Positions 50,661 through 58,071 of a stretch of 64,000 bases of DNA are shown here, one piece after another (position 1 is the stretch's first letter; each line of letters opens with the position of its first letter). The stretch is from Candidatus Binatia bacterium (GTDB lineage Bacteria; Vulcanimicrobiota; Vulcanimicrobiia; Vulcanimicrobiales; Vulcanimicrobiaceae): assembly GCA_035544215.1 (NCBI GenBank), contig DATKHY010000004.1, forward strand, positions 62,001 to 126,000. Reading direction: 5' to 3'. Below the pieces are notes generated by a model. The model saw nothing but the letters and a program-made list of their open reading frames with translations. It had not been told where the DNA came from and made no database searches. A program made the translations under genes and the position numbers.

Positions 50661-51214
50661 CTGCGGTCTCCCCGCGAGCGGAGCTCGATTCCTATACCTC
50701 GTGCGGCCAGCGCGACGCGCGCTTGTGCAAGCGCGCGCGCGACTGCCTCGCTTAGATGCGGACGGCACAAGGCGATCAACGTCGTCCGATTTCCCTTCGT
50801 TTGCAAGACGACGTGGATCCGCGCGCTGCCGCGGCCCACCGAGAACGTTGCCCGCCGCAACGGAGCGCCCGCGAAGGCGCTCTCGATCGCGCGCGCCAGC
50901 GGCGGGCGCGGCGGGCGAACCTCGCGCGGCCCGCGGCACTGCACGTCCATACACGCGCGCGTCTTCTTGGTCGAGTGCGCACGCGGCGCGGTTTCCAATC
51001 GCGCCTGCGCGGGGCCGAAGCGCACCGCCGGAAACCCACTGCGCGGCTGAGCTATGCGCGAGCTACGCGCCGGCATCGGCGATTCGCTTGCCGCTGCGGC
51101 CGCCGCGTCGCGCTGCAGCCGTAGCGCGGCATACCATGCCTGCGAAAGAACCCGTCGATCGATCGCCGCAAGCGGCGCCGCCAGAATGCTCACTTCCAGT
51201 TGCTGGGTCATCAT
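50651..51214 (-). CDS. Unassigned protein in the flagellar operon, possibly FliK-like
   Basis: 187 residues from ATG 51214 (an alternative in-frame ATG lies at 51211). The first about 110 residues are Ala/Arg/Pro-rich and probably disordered. The C-terminal part (ATFSVGRGSARIHVVLQTKG, TTLIALCRPHLSEAVARAL and ALAARGIGIE) has the beta-beta-alpha pattern of the FliK hook-length domain (L..G.V.V.....v...f......R..L...L..L...L...G). Assignment is a pattern-level guess supported by position only. Confidence 0.45.
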   Translation of the reverse strand: MMTQQLEVSILAAPLAAIDRRVLSQAWYAALRLQRDAAAAAASESPMPARSSRIAQPRSGFPAVRFGPAQARLETAPRAHSTKKTRACMDVQCRGPREVRPPRPPLARAIESAFAGAPLRRATFSVGRGSARIHVVLQTKGNRTTLIALCRPHLSEAVARALAQARVALAARGIGIELRSRGDRRCF

Positions 51215-51279
51215 GGCTCGATAATGGCAGCGGGCTATGAGCTTGCGTTGGTCGCGAGGTTGCCGAGTTGAGAACGACG

Positions 51280-51816
51280 TTAGTTGCCGCGCGACCGCAG
51301 CCTGCGATAACGATTCAAGACGACGCGCACGTAGTTTCGGGTTTCTGCATATGGCGGAACTCCACCGTATCGTTCCACGGCCGCAGGCCCGGCGTTGTAC
51401 GCGGCGATCGCGAGCTCGACGTCGTGAAAGTGATCGAGCAAGCCGCGCAAGTAGCGTGTGCCGCCTCGAACGTTCTGTGCCGGATCGTACGCGTCGATCA
51501 CTCCGAGGCTCGCGGCGGTCTGCGGCATCAGCTGCATCAGGCCGCGCGCGCCGGCGCCGGAGGTTGCGCCGGGGTCGAACGCCGATTCGCTTTGGACGAC
51601 GGCCTCGACGAGCCTGGGATCGACGCGAAACTCGGCGGCGCTCGCGCCGATCATGTGGTCGATCGACACGTGCGAAACGTCGGTCGCCGGCCATTTGTCG
51701 CGCGTCTCGAATGCCCGATCGAGCGTCGTCGTAAACTCGCGGCCGGATGCGCCGGGCCCGGCCGCGATCGCGTCGATCCGTCGCCGAACCGCCGCCAGCT
51801 CGTCAGCGATCTCCAT
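51280..51816 (-). CDS. Lytic transglycosylase (SLT domain) of the flagellar operon
   Basis: 178 residues. Catalytic Glu77 in VVQSESAFDP, then GARGLMQLMPQTAASLG, AIAAYNAGPAAVERYGG and TRNYVRVVLNRYRRL are SLT-family motifs. It opens peptidoglycan so that the rod can pass. It has no signal peptide, consistent with export through the type III apparatus or with a missed processing signal. Its start overlaps the fliI end by 14 nt. Confidence 0.93.
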   Translation of the reverse strand: MEIADELAAVRRRIDAIAAGPGASGREFTTTLDRAFETRDKWPATDVSHVSIDHMIGASAAEFRVDPRLVEAVVQSESAFDPGATSGAGARGLMQLMPQTAASLGVIDAYDPAQNVRGGTRYLRGLLDHFHDVELAIAAYNAGPAAVERYGGVPPYAETRNYVRVVLNRYRRLRSRGN

Positions 51817-52852
51817 CGACTTCCTCCAGGAGCGCCGCGAGCTCGAAGAGTCGCGATAGCGTCGCTTCCGAAGCGCTGCTCCCGCCTGCTTGACGCAAGA
51901 AGCCCTCGATTCGAGACTCGGCCGCTACGGCGACGCGTCCCGCGCGGTCGACCGGTTCGATGCCGAGCGTTCGCGCGTCGTCAACGCGATCGAGCAACGC
52001 GATCGCCTGCCGAAGACGCCGCGCGGCGCGCAGATGCCTCTCGTCGGCCACGTCTTCCATGGTGCGGCTGGTGCTGTGCAGCACGTCGACTGCGGGGAAC
52101 CTGCCGGACTGGGCGAGGCGCGTCGAAAGCGCGATGTGTCCATCCAGCAGCGAGCGCGCCGCTTCGCTTACGGGATCGCGGTCGTCGCCGTCGGCGAGCA
52201 CGGTGGCGAAGAGTGTGATGGAGCCAACGTGCAGTTGCCCCGCAACTTCGACCAATCGCGCCAGCTCCGCGAAGACGCTGGGTGGAAAACCACCGCGCCC
52301 GGTGCTCTCGCCTGCGGCGACCCGGATCTCGCGCAGCGCCGCAGCAACGCGCGCGAGGCTGTCGACGACCAAGACGACGTCGAGACCTCTACTCCGCAAG
52401 GCGCGAGCGTGCGCGACCGCGACCCGGCACGCCGCGACGCGTTCGTTCGCCGCGCGGTCGCTCGTGGCGCAGACGATCGTGTTACGCTCGCCGCGCAGTG
52501 CGATCCAGCGCTGGGCCTCGCGGCCGCGCTCGCCAACGAGTGCGACGACCACGGCGTCCGCGGCACAGCCGTTCACGATGGTCTCGACGAAGACGCTCTT
52601 CCCGCTCCCCGGAGCGCCGAAGATTCCGACGCGCGCGCCCCGCCCGATCGTCAGCAATCCGTCCACGACGCGAATGCCGGTCCACAACGACACGGCGACC
52701 GGCGCGCGCTCGTTGGGAAGTGGCGCGCGCGGCTCCAGGGCAACGCGCGCGCCGCGTAACGTGGGGCCGCCGTCGAGCGGCGTACCGAATGCGTCGATCG
52801 CGCGCCCGAGCGCACAGGTTCCCAGGTCCAGCGCGTGCGGTACGGTCGTCAC
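51803..52852 (-). CDS. fliI: Type III export ATPase FliI lacking the N-terminal domain
   Basis: 349 residues from GTG 52852 (GTGA overlap with fliH); FliI is normally about 440. Walker A GIFGAPGSGKSVFVE, Walker B VVLVVDSLARVAAALRE and GRGGFPPSVFAELARLVE are present, and the C-terminal domain is intact. The protein opens at DLGTCALGRAIDAFGTPLDG, which aligns with the linker after the N-terminal beta-barrel. About 90 residues that form the barrel crown are thus missing; upstream sequence in this frame is antisense-like and overlaps fliH. Confidence 0.9.
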   Translation of the reverse strand: MTTVPHALDLGTCALGRAIDAFGTPLDGGPTLRGARVALEPRAPLPNERAPVAVSLWTGIRVVDGLLTIGRGARVGIFGAPGSGKSVFVETIVNGCAADAVVVALVGERGREAQRWIALRGERNTIVCATSDRAANERVAACRVAVAHARALRSRGLDVVLVVDSLARVAAALREIRVAAGESTGRGGFPPSVFAELARLVEVAGQLHVGSITLFATVLADGDDRDPVSEAARSLLDGHIALSTRLAQSGRFPAVDVLHSTSRTMEDVADERHLRAARRLRQAIALLDRVDDARTLGIEPVDRAGRVAVAAESRIEGFLRQAGGSSASEATLSRLFELAALLEEVDGDR

Positions 52853-53307
52853 GCCGACGCTTGCAGGATCGCGTGCAAACGCGAATCCATGCGTAGATCG
52901 ATGGTTCCGCTGTGCAGCTCCAGCACGGCGTCCCCCCGGCGAAGCTCGCCATCGGCGACGATCGTGACCGGCAGATCCGCAAGCACGTCGACGTCGGCCG
53001 GATGTGCGCGGAGCGCCAGCGCCTTCTCGCCCGCGAACCGTTTCAGCGCGCCGGCAACGATTGCGGCGACGTCGGCCGGATCGATTCTCAGTTCGCGCGC
53101 GAGCACGGCGCGGGCGATCTCCGGCAGCAGGCGCGCAACCGCCGCGTCGACGGCGTCCGCCAAGCCCGCGCGAAACCGGCGTGCTGCCCGAATGGCTTCT
53201 TCGCATTCGCTTCCCGTGCGCGTAACGCTAGGGACCTCGGCTGCGGCCTCGGGCTCGCGCGGCGTCGGGCGCAAGAACGCGTCCAGCGGAACGAACTCGT
53301 CACGCAC
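52849..53307 (-). CDS. fliH: FliH-like regulator of the export ATPase
   Basis: 152 residues from GTG 53307, overlapping the fliF end by 8 nt; usual FliH is about 230. The C-terminal half matches FliH/SctL (HPADVDVLADLPVTIVADGE and LRRGDAVLELHSGTIDLRMD), and EAIRAARRFRAGLADAVDAA forms the helical middle. It tethers FliI to the C-ring and gate. The shortened N-terminus parallels the loss of the FliI N-terminal domain. Confidence 0.85.
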   Translation of the reverse strand: MRDEFVPLDAFLRPTPREPEAAAEVPSVTRTGSECEEAIRAARRFRAGLADAVDAAVARLLPEIARAVLARELRIDPADVAAIVAGALKRFAGEKALALRAHPADVDVLADLPVTIVADGELRRGDAVLELHSGTIDLRMDSRLHAILQASA

Positions 53308-54772
53308 GCGGGCGCAGCAGCTCCTGAGCGTCCTCGAGCAGCGGCGAGTGCCGGCGCTGCATGCGACTAACGATCGCTTCGCGCTCGTGAAGAGGATACA
53401 GCTCGAGCACGGCGCTCGCGGTCGCCGCCGGCAACGCGCTGATGATCGCCGCGGCCGCATGCGGCGGCTCGCGCTCGAGCATCGAGCGAACGCGACCGGG
53501 CGCAAAGCCTTCCGCGTCCTTCGACGCGCGCGCGAGTATGGCGCGCTCGGCCAGCTCTTGTATCAGTGCGGCGACCGGTGGCAGCGCGAGCCGAGTGCAG
53601 GCGACGAGCCCGAGCGTTAGGATGACGGCCGGCGCGAGCGGCACGATCGTGCCGTATAGCAGCCACCACGCGTCTTTGCGTGCAACGAGAGCGCGGCGGA
53701 AGTCCACGGCTTCGACCGCCAGCGTGTCGCCGCGGCGCGCGTCGTAGCCCACCGCGGCTGCTGCGAGCTCGCGGACTTTCGCCAGATCGAGCGCGCGCGT
53801 TTCGTCGACGAACACGGCCGTCGAGACGCGCTTGATCGCGCCGGCCGCCACGCGCGAGACGAGCTCGCGCGTCTCGCTTCCACGATCCTCGCCTTGCTCG
53901 ACGTGACGATAGCGTTTGCCGCTTGCGTCGTAGCTTTCGCTGCGGCGCACCGCGGCGATCGCCTGCGCGCTCACCGGCGCGCGACGCACGTCGTGTTCGG
54001 AGTATTGCGTGCCGTCGTATTCGGCGCGTACGCGCACGATCGACGCGCCATCGCCGAATGCGCCGTCGAGTGCCGATTGGAGGGAGCGCTGCAGGTCGGC
54101 GGCGGCATCGCCGGCACGAGGGTCGTCGGCCAGCGCGACGCCGCGGTCGTCGAGAATCGTGACGCGCGAAGGCAGCAATTGCGGCACGCTCGCCGCCACG
54201 AACGCGCGAATGCCGGCTACGGCTTCGTGCGACAGCTGCGTCCCGGTGCGCAGCCGCAGGCGCACGCTCGCGCTGGTGTCTGCTGCAGCCTCGTCTGCGA
54301 ACTCCGCCGGCTTGCCGGGCGCAACGATGACTCGCGCGTCGTCCACGCCGTCGATGCCGCGCAATCCGGCCTCGATGTCGCCCGACAATCCGGCACGGGT
54401 CTGCGCGTCGACAACCGACTGAGGTGTGAGCACGCCGATGCCGGCCATAGCCTCGCCGGTGCTGAAGAGGTGCTGGTGCGGCACTCCCGCGAGCGAGAGT
54501 CGCAGCAAAAGATCGTTGCGGCGCGCCGCGTCCACAATCACGTTGTCCGACGTCGGCGTAAACGCCACATTCCATCCCGCCAACCGTTCTTCGACTTCGC
54601 TGAGCTGCTCGGAATGGAGCGGCTGCGCGAAGAGTGCCGCCCGCGACGCGTGCCCGAGGAATACTCCGCCGATCGCGACTGCGATCACGGCGATCGCGAC
54701 ACCGCTCGCGGCGAAGCGCGCCACCCTCGACAGCGCGTTCCATCGGGTCAGCAACTGCGCCAGCGCAAGCAT
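53300..54772 (-). CDS. fliF: MS-ring protein FliF fused to a FliG-like segment
   Basis: 490 residues. Membrane segments at about 21-42 and 371-392 enclose the periplasmic ring-building part (VDAARRNDLLLRLSLAGVP, VDAQTRAGLSGDIEAGLRGI, DDARVIVAPG). After the second segment the cytoplasmic end (about 425-486) reads VRSMLEREPPHAAAAIISAL, then ASAVLELYPLHEREAIVSRM. This resembles the FliG middle domain (L..EHPQ.iA.iL..L....A..vL..l....r..v..Ri). The next gene is fliH, and fliG is absent, so a FliF-FliG fusion is inferred. The FliG torque domain is not present. Confidence 0.85.
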   Translation of the reverse strand: MLALAQLLTRWNALSRVARFAASGVAIAVIAVAIGGVFLGHASRAALFAQPLHSEQLSEVEERLAGWNVAFTPTSDNVIVDAARRNDLLLRLSLAGVPHQHLFSTGEAMAGIGVLTPQSVVDAQTRAGLSGDIEAGLRGIDGVDDARVIVAPGKPAEFADEAAADTSASVRLRLRTGTQLSHEAVAGIRAFVAASVPQLLPSRVTILDDRGVALADDPRAGDAAADLQRSLQSALDGAFGDGASIVRVRAEYDGTQYSEHDVRRAPVSAQAIAAVRRSESYDASGKRYRHVEQGEDRGSETRELVSRVAAGAIKRVSTAVFVDETRALDLAKVRELAAAAVGYDARRGDTLAVEAVDFRRALVARKDAWWLLYGTIVPLAPAVILTLGLVACTRLALPPVAALIQELAERAILARASKDAEGFAPGRVRSMLEREPPHAAAAIISALPAATASAVLELYPLHEREAIVSRMQRRHSPLLEDAQELLRPRA

Positions 54773-54775
54773 GTG

Positions 54776-55039
54776 CTAGATCTGCATGTTGAGGATGGAC
54801 TGGATCGCCTGCGTGAGGCGCTGTGCGGTGGCCGTCGCGACCGAGAGCGCCACGTCGGCCCGGGCGCGTTCGTAGACGGCCGCTTCGAGCGTTCCGCTGC
54901 CGTACGCGAACGCGTCTTCGGCCCGAGTAGCGCCCGTCAGCGAGTTTCCGACCGCATCAAGCGCGTGCATGAAATCTGCGCCGTCCTCCTGCGCATCCGG
55001 CGCCGCCGGAAGATCCGGGACGATGGGCTCGACCCTCAT
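54776..55039 (-). CDS. fliE: Flagellar hook-basal body junction protein FliE
   Basis: 87 residues, slightly under the usual 100. The C-terminal FliE signature is seen in AVYERARADVALSVATATAQ followed by RLTQAIQSILNMQI. FliE links the MS ring and rod and contacts the export channel. Overlaps flgC as ATGA; 3 nt before fliF. Confidence 0.88.
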   Translation of the reverse strand: MRVEPIVPDLPAAPDAQEDGADFMHALDAVGNSLTGATRAEDAFAYGSGTLEAAVYERARADVALSVATATAQRLTQAIQSILNMQI

Positions 55040-55368
55040 AGCCGTTCCAACTCGATCGTCCGCTCGGCCAGCGTCTTCCCGACGTCGAAGATCGATGCGT
55101 CCGATTCGTATGCTCGCGAGGCGTTCATCACGGCGATCATCTCGGTCAGGATGTCGACGTTCGTGCCTCGCTCGTTGTGCGTGCCTTCAAACTCGACGCG
55201 CGCATCGCCGTCGTCGGAGTCGATCACGCGAAAGTCGGGAATCATGCGGGCGTAGTCGGCGTTCGGTCCGGCCGCCTCCGCTGCGGCGACGTTGCGAGCG
55301 GCGACGTCGAGCGCAGCCCGTTGCGCGTCCATGCCGCTGGCTGCCGCATCCAACAAGTCAATCGTCAT
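55036..55368 (-). CDS. flgC: Proximal rod protein FlgC, short form
   Basis: 110 residues against the usual about 135. N-terminal SGMDAQRAALDVAARNVAAA matches the rod-protein N-terminus; the end GTNVDILTEMIAVMNASRAY followed by ESDASIFDV is the FlgC C-terminus (V.EMv.MI.A.RaYEAN). Overlaps flgB by ATGA. Confidence 0.88.
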   Translation of the reverse strand: MTIDLLDAAASGMDAQRAALDVAARNVAAAEAAGPNADYARMIPDFRVIDSDDGDARVEFEGTHNERGTNVDILTEMIAVMNASRAYESDASIFDVGKTLAERTIELERL

Positions 55369-55583
55369 TTGGCCACCGCCTTGATCTCCTCGAAGCGGGC
55401 CCGTTCGACTCCGAGCAGCGCCTCGGTGAAGATCGCGGCTTGCGCGGTCTGCGCCATCGCGGCGTCGGCGGAGCGCCCCGGCGCCACGCCCGAGTTCGCG
55501 CGGGCCACGGCGGCCTGCGCGTCGCGCAGGCGCATGTGGGCGGCGGTCATGGCCTCGCGAAGTGAGTCTCCAACGTCAAACAT
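55365..55583 (-). CDS. flgB: Proximal rod protein FlgB, very short form
   Basis: 72 residues against about 130. MFDVGDSLREAMTAAHMRLR and the C-terminal helix AQAAIFTEALLGVERARFEE fit the two helical ends of FlgB, while the middle, normally about 60 residues, is nearly absent. Assignment rests on position before flgC and fliE. It is the first gene of the long leftward flagellar operon; no sigma-28 or sigma-54 consensus was recognised in 55584-55750. Confidence 0.7.
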   Translation of the reverse strand: MFDVGDSLREAMTAAHMRLRDAQAAVARANSGVAPGRSADAAMAQTAQAAIFTEALLGVERARFEEIKAVAK

Positions 55584-55753
55584 GCGCCCATCGTATCGAG
55601 GCGGTTTGACTGCCGGGCATACCCGAATTTGCCGAAATATGTCGTGAGAGCGGGATGAAGATTAAGTTGGAACGGCCTAATTAAGGGGTAAGAATAGGGT
55701 TGAAACCGCTTTCGCTGCCCGGTCCGCAGGGTAGAGAGGAGTGGGCACTACGC

Positions 55754-55759
55754 TATAAT
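55754..55759 (+). promoter_or_regulatory. TATAAT -10 box before the YXWGXW gene
   Basis: A perfect TATAAT 22 nt upstream of the GTG at 55782. Transcription would start near 55766, after the ATG at 55758, so translation must begin at the GTG, which has AAGGAGG (55771-55777) in front. No good -35 is seen. Confidence 0.55.
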
Positions 55760-55781
55760 GGTGTCCGGAAAAGGAGGAAAC

Positions 55782-56966
55782 GTGCGAATTATAAGATCGC
55801 TTCCCGCAATCATCGCGGCAATACTCATCACCGCAATACCGCTGCCCTCGCTGGCACAGTTCACCGTCGGCGTAGGCTTCACGATCGGCTCGCCACCGCC
55901 GCCGCTGCCGGTCTATTCCATGCCTCCGGCGCCCTACCCGAACTATCAGTGGACCCCCGGATACTGGGCCTGGGGACAAGCCGGTTATTACTGGGTGCCT
56001 GGAGTCTGGGTGGCTCCGCCCGCCGTGGGGCTCCTGTGGACCCCGGGCTACTGGGGCTACTCGGGCGGCAACTATGGCTGGAACGGCGGCTACTGGGGCG
56101 CGTCGGTGGGCTTCTACGGCGGCGTTAACTACGGCTTCGGCTACCCCGGCACCGGCTTCTACGGCGGAACGTGGTCCGGAGGCAACTTCAACTACAACAC
56201 GGCCGTAGTCAACGTAAACCGAACGGTCATCCATAACACGTACAACAGGACCGTCATCAACAACTACAACACCAATCGCGTGAGCTATAATGGCGGCCAC
56301 GGCGGCGTCACCGCCCGGCCGACGACGGCGCAGATCGACGCGCGGCGCACCGGCCGCGTTCCGACGACCGCTCAAGTGCAAACGGCGAAAGTAGCGGGTC
56401 AGGACCGCAACCTCTACGCCAACGTCAACAAGGGCAAACCGCCCGTGACCGCGTCGTCGAAACCGCTCACCGATCCGAAGCAGCTCCCGAAGTATGCGCC
56501 GGTAACAACTGCCGACAAACAGGCCGCGCAGGCGAGCATGAAGGGAACTTCGGCTAACAAGGCGCCGACGACCATGAATAAGGCTCCGACGACTACCAAC
56601 AAGGCTCCGACGACCACGAACAAGATGGCGCCCGAACACAAGGCGCCGACTACCGCCAACAAGGCGCCGACGACCACCCAAAAGCAGCCTCCGGCGCAAC
56701 CGGCGCACAAGCAGCCGCCGGCGAGCAACACGATGAGCTCGGCGCATCACAAGCCCGCGAACTCGATGCAGGCGCAGCCGATGCATAAGCAGCCTCCCAG
56801 CGGTGCGATGCACAGCCAAGGCAGCATGCATCAGGGAGGCCAGCGTCCGCCGCCGGGTGGCGGCCAAGCGCATCCTAACGGCGGCGGCCAACGTCCGCCG
56901 GGCGGAGGCCAAGCGCATCCGAACGGTGGCGGCGGCCAAGGTAAGAACAAACCGCCGCGCGGTTAA
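55782..56966 (+). CDS. Secreted YXWGXW-type repeat protein with low-complexity tail
   Basis: 394 residues from GTG 55782. A signal peptide (SLPAIIAAILITAIPLPSLA) is followed by a Pro/Tyr/Trp/Gly-rich domain (QWTPGYWAWGQAGYYWVPGV and GYWGYSGGNYGWNGGYWG) and an Asn-rich segment (VNVNRTVIHNTYNRTVINN). The second half is low complexity: six or so KAPTT units (NKAPTTTNKAPTTTNK), then Pro/Gln/His-rich repeats (GGGQAHPNGGGQRPPGGGQ). YXWGXW proteins are common in environmental Gram-negative bacteria and have no proven function; a surface or envelope role is likely. Strong promoter, RBS and terminator mark a single, well-expressed gene. Confidence 0.8.
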   Translation: MRIIRSLPAIIAAILITAIPLPSLAQFTVGVGFTIGSPPPPLPVYSMPPAPYPNYQWTPGYWAWGQAGYYWVPGVWVAPPAVGLLWTPGYWGYSGGNYGWNGGYWGASVGFYGGVNYGFGYPGTGFYGGTWSGGNFNYNTAVVNVNRTVIHNTYNRTVINNYNTNRVSYNGGHGGVTARPTTAQIDARRTGRVPTTAQVQTAKVAGQDRNLYANVNKGKPPVTASSKPLTDPKQLPKYAPVTTADKQAAQASMKGTSANKAPTTMNKAPTTTNKAPTTTNKMAPEHKAPTTANKAPTTTQKQPPAQPAHKQPPASNTMSSAHHKPANSMQAQPMHKQPPSGAMHSQGSMHQGGQRPPPGGGQAHPNGGGQRPPGGGQAHPNGGGGQGKNKPPRG

Positions 56967-56984
56967 AAGGTCCGTTCACAAAGC

Positions 56985-57019
56985 GCAGGGACCCGGATTC
57001 GGGTCCCTGCTTCTTTTTT
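56985..57019 (+). terminator. Strong rho-independent terminator after the YXWGXW gene
   Basis: Perfect 10-bp stem GCAGGGACCC / GGGTCCCTGC, loop GGATTC, then TTCTTTTTT. It separates convergent genes and ends 8 nt before the DUF3810 stop. Confidence 0.93.
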
Positions 57020-57027
57020 GGAGACTC

Positions 57028-58071
57028 TTAGCGCGCGATCGGCAAGCCCTGGGCGTCGAGCGGCACGCCGAGCATCAGGCGCGTCACCTCGTCGTAGTTC
57101 GCGACGCCGGCCGCGATGCGGTTGGTCTTGAGATAGGCGTTATACGTTCGCCACGACCAATGCGCGAGCAGCGCGTTGATGTGCCGCGCGTTGCGCCGAC
57201 GCAGGGCCGCGAAGTCTTGCCAAATCAGCGGCACGAACTCGCGATGCGCGTAGTGCCGCTTCTGCGGAAGATACAAAAAGAGCTCGAACCATCCGGAGTA
57301 CTGCACCGCCGGATCGGGCGAACGCAGGCAGGTCACAACTGCCAAGTAGTTGGCCTCGTCCTCGCGCGCGTAGGCGGCGTCGTGACTCCACTCGTGCGCC
57401 AGATCGAAGGGCCGCTCGAACCAGAGCAAGTCCGAGGCCGTCGCGACGTTGAGGGTGAGCGGGTTGACGAAGCCGCTCGTCCCGGTCGCGACCATGAACG
57501 GGTCGGCCAGGGTCGGCTTCGGCGGCCCGACGCGCGGGGACCAATCGTCGCCCGCGCGCTGCACTGCAGGCTGCCACGTCGCGCGCAACGCCTCGACATC
57601 GAGCGGCTGCGCGGAGCGCGCGTGCGCCGCCGCGGCGAGCGCGTTCATCTGCGCCATCGCGCGCGCGCGTAAGATCGCAGCGGCGGCCGGCGTTACGCGC
57701 TCCGGATAAAACTGCACGCGCGCCTCGAGCGGCGCGCGCGCGTAGTTCCATCCCCAGCTCAGCTCGAACCACACCGCGTAGATCCCGACGACGGCGGCGC
57801 AGCTCAGGAGCAGCGCGCCGAAATCGGCCGCGCGCGATCGCGAAGGCGCGCGAAAGAACTGCACGGCCAGCGCGACGATCGCGGCGACGCCGAGCAACGC
57901 GGCCGCGTCGCCGAGCGACCACGGCAGCGGATGCGTGAGGGCGAATGCGAAATGCTCCCACCCCGGATAGGCGCCGTTGACGTACGCGCGCTCGATCCAG
58001 CCGGGTGATGGTTGAAACAGCAGTGCGAGCGCGCCGAGCGCGATCGCGATGAGCTTGGCGGCGGTCTTTAG
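57028..58071 (-). CDS. DUF3810-like membrane protein with HExxH motif; no canonical start codon
   Basis: About 347 residues. The N-terminal membrane segment (KLIAIALGALALLFQ) is followed by WSLGDAAALLGVAAIVALAV and a third segment. The zinc-protease-like site PFDLAHEWSHDAAYAREDEA lies near residue 226, with later QYSGWFELFLYLP. DUF3810 proteins carry such an HExxH and are suspected metallopeptidases. The first ATG/GTG/TTG in frame is TTG 57897, which would remove the first 58 residues including a membrane segment. The frame opens at CTA 58069-58071, overlapping the rpsI TAA. Confidence 0.75.
   Translation of the reverse strand, partial: LKTAAKLIAIALGALALLFQPSPGWIERAYVNGAYPGWEHFAFALTHPLPWSLGDAAALLGVAAIVALAVQFFRAPSRSRAADFGALLLSCAAVVGIYAVWFELSWGWNYARAPLEARVQFYPERVTPAAAAILRARAMAQMNALAAAAHARSAQPLDVEALRATWQPAVQRAGDDWSPRVGPPKPTLADPFMVATGTSGFVNPLTLNVATASDLLWFERPFDLAHEWSHDAAYAREDEANYLAVVTCLRSPDPAVQYSGWFELFLYLPQKRHYAHREFVPLIWQDFAALRRRNARHINALLAHWSWRTYNAYLKTNRIAAGVANYDEVTRLMLGVPLDAQGLPIAR

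Noticed and set aside
52853-53206. Upstream extension of fliI as a hidden N-terminal domain
   Set aside because: The sequence overlaps fliH and reads as Arg/Gly-rich noise without beta-barrel motifs, so the domain is judged absent.
55584-55750. Sigma-28 or sigma-54 flagellar promoter before flgB
   Set aside because: No TAAA-N15-GCCGATAA or TGGCAC-N5-TTGC match was found; only short AT-rich patches and a weak CGGG/CCCG hairpin.
56560-56960. KAPTT and GGGQ repeats as a CRISPR or VNTR array
   Set aside because: They are in-frame amino-acid repeats of a secreted protein with irregular unit length, not a spacer-repeat array.
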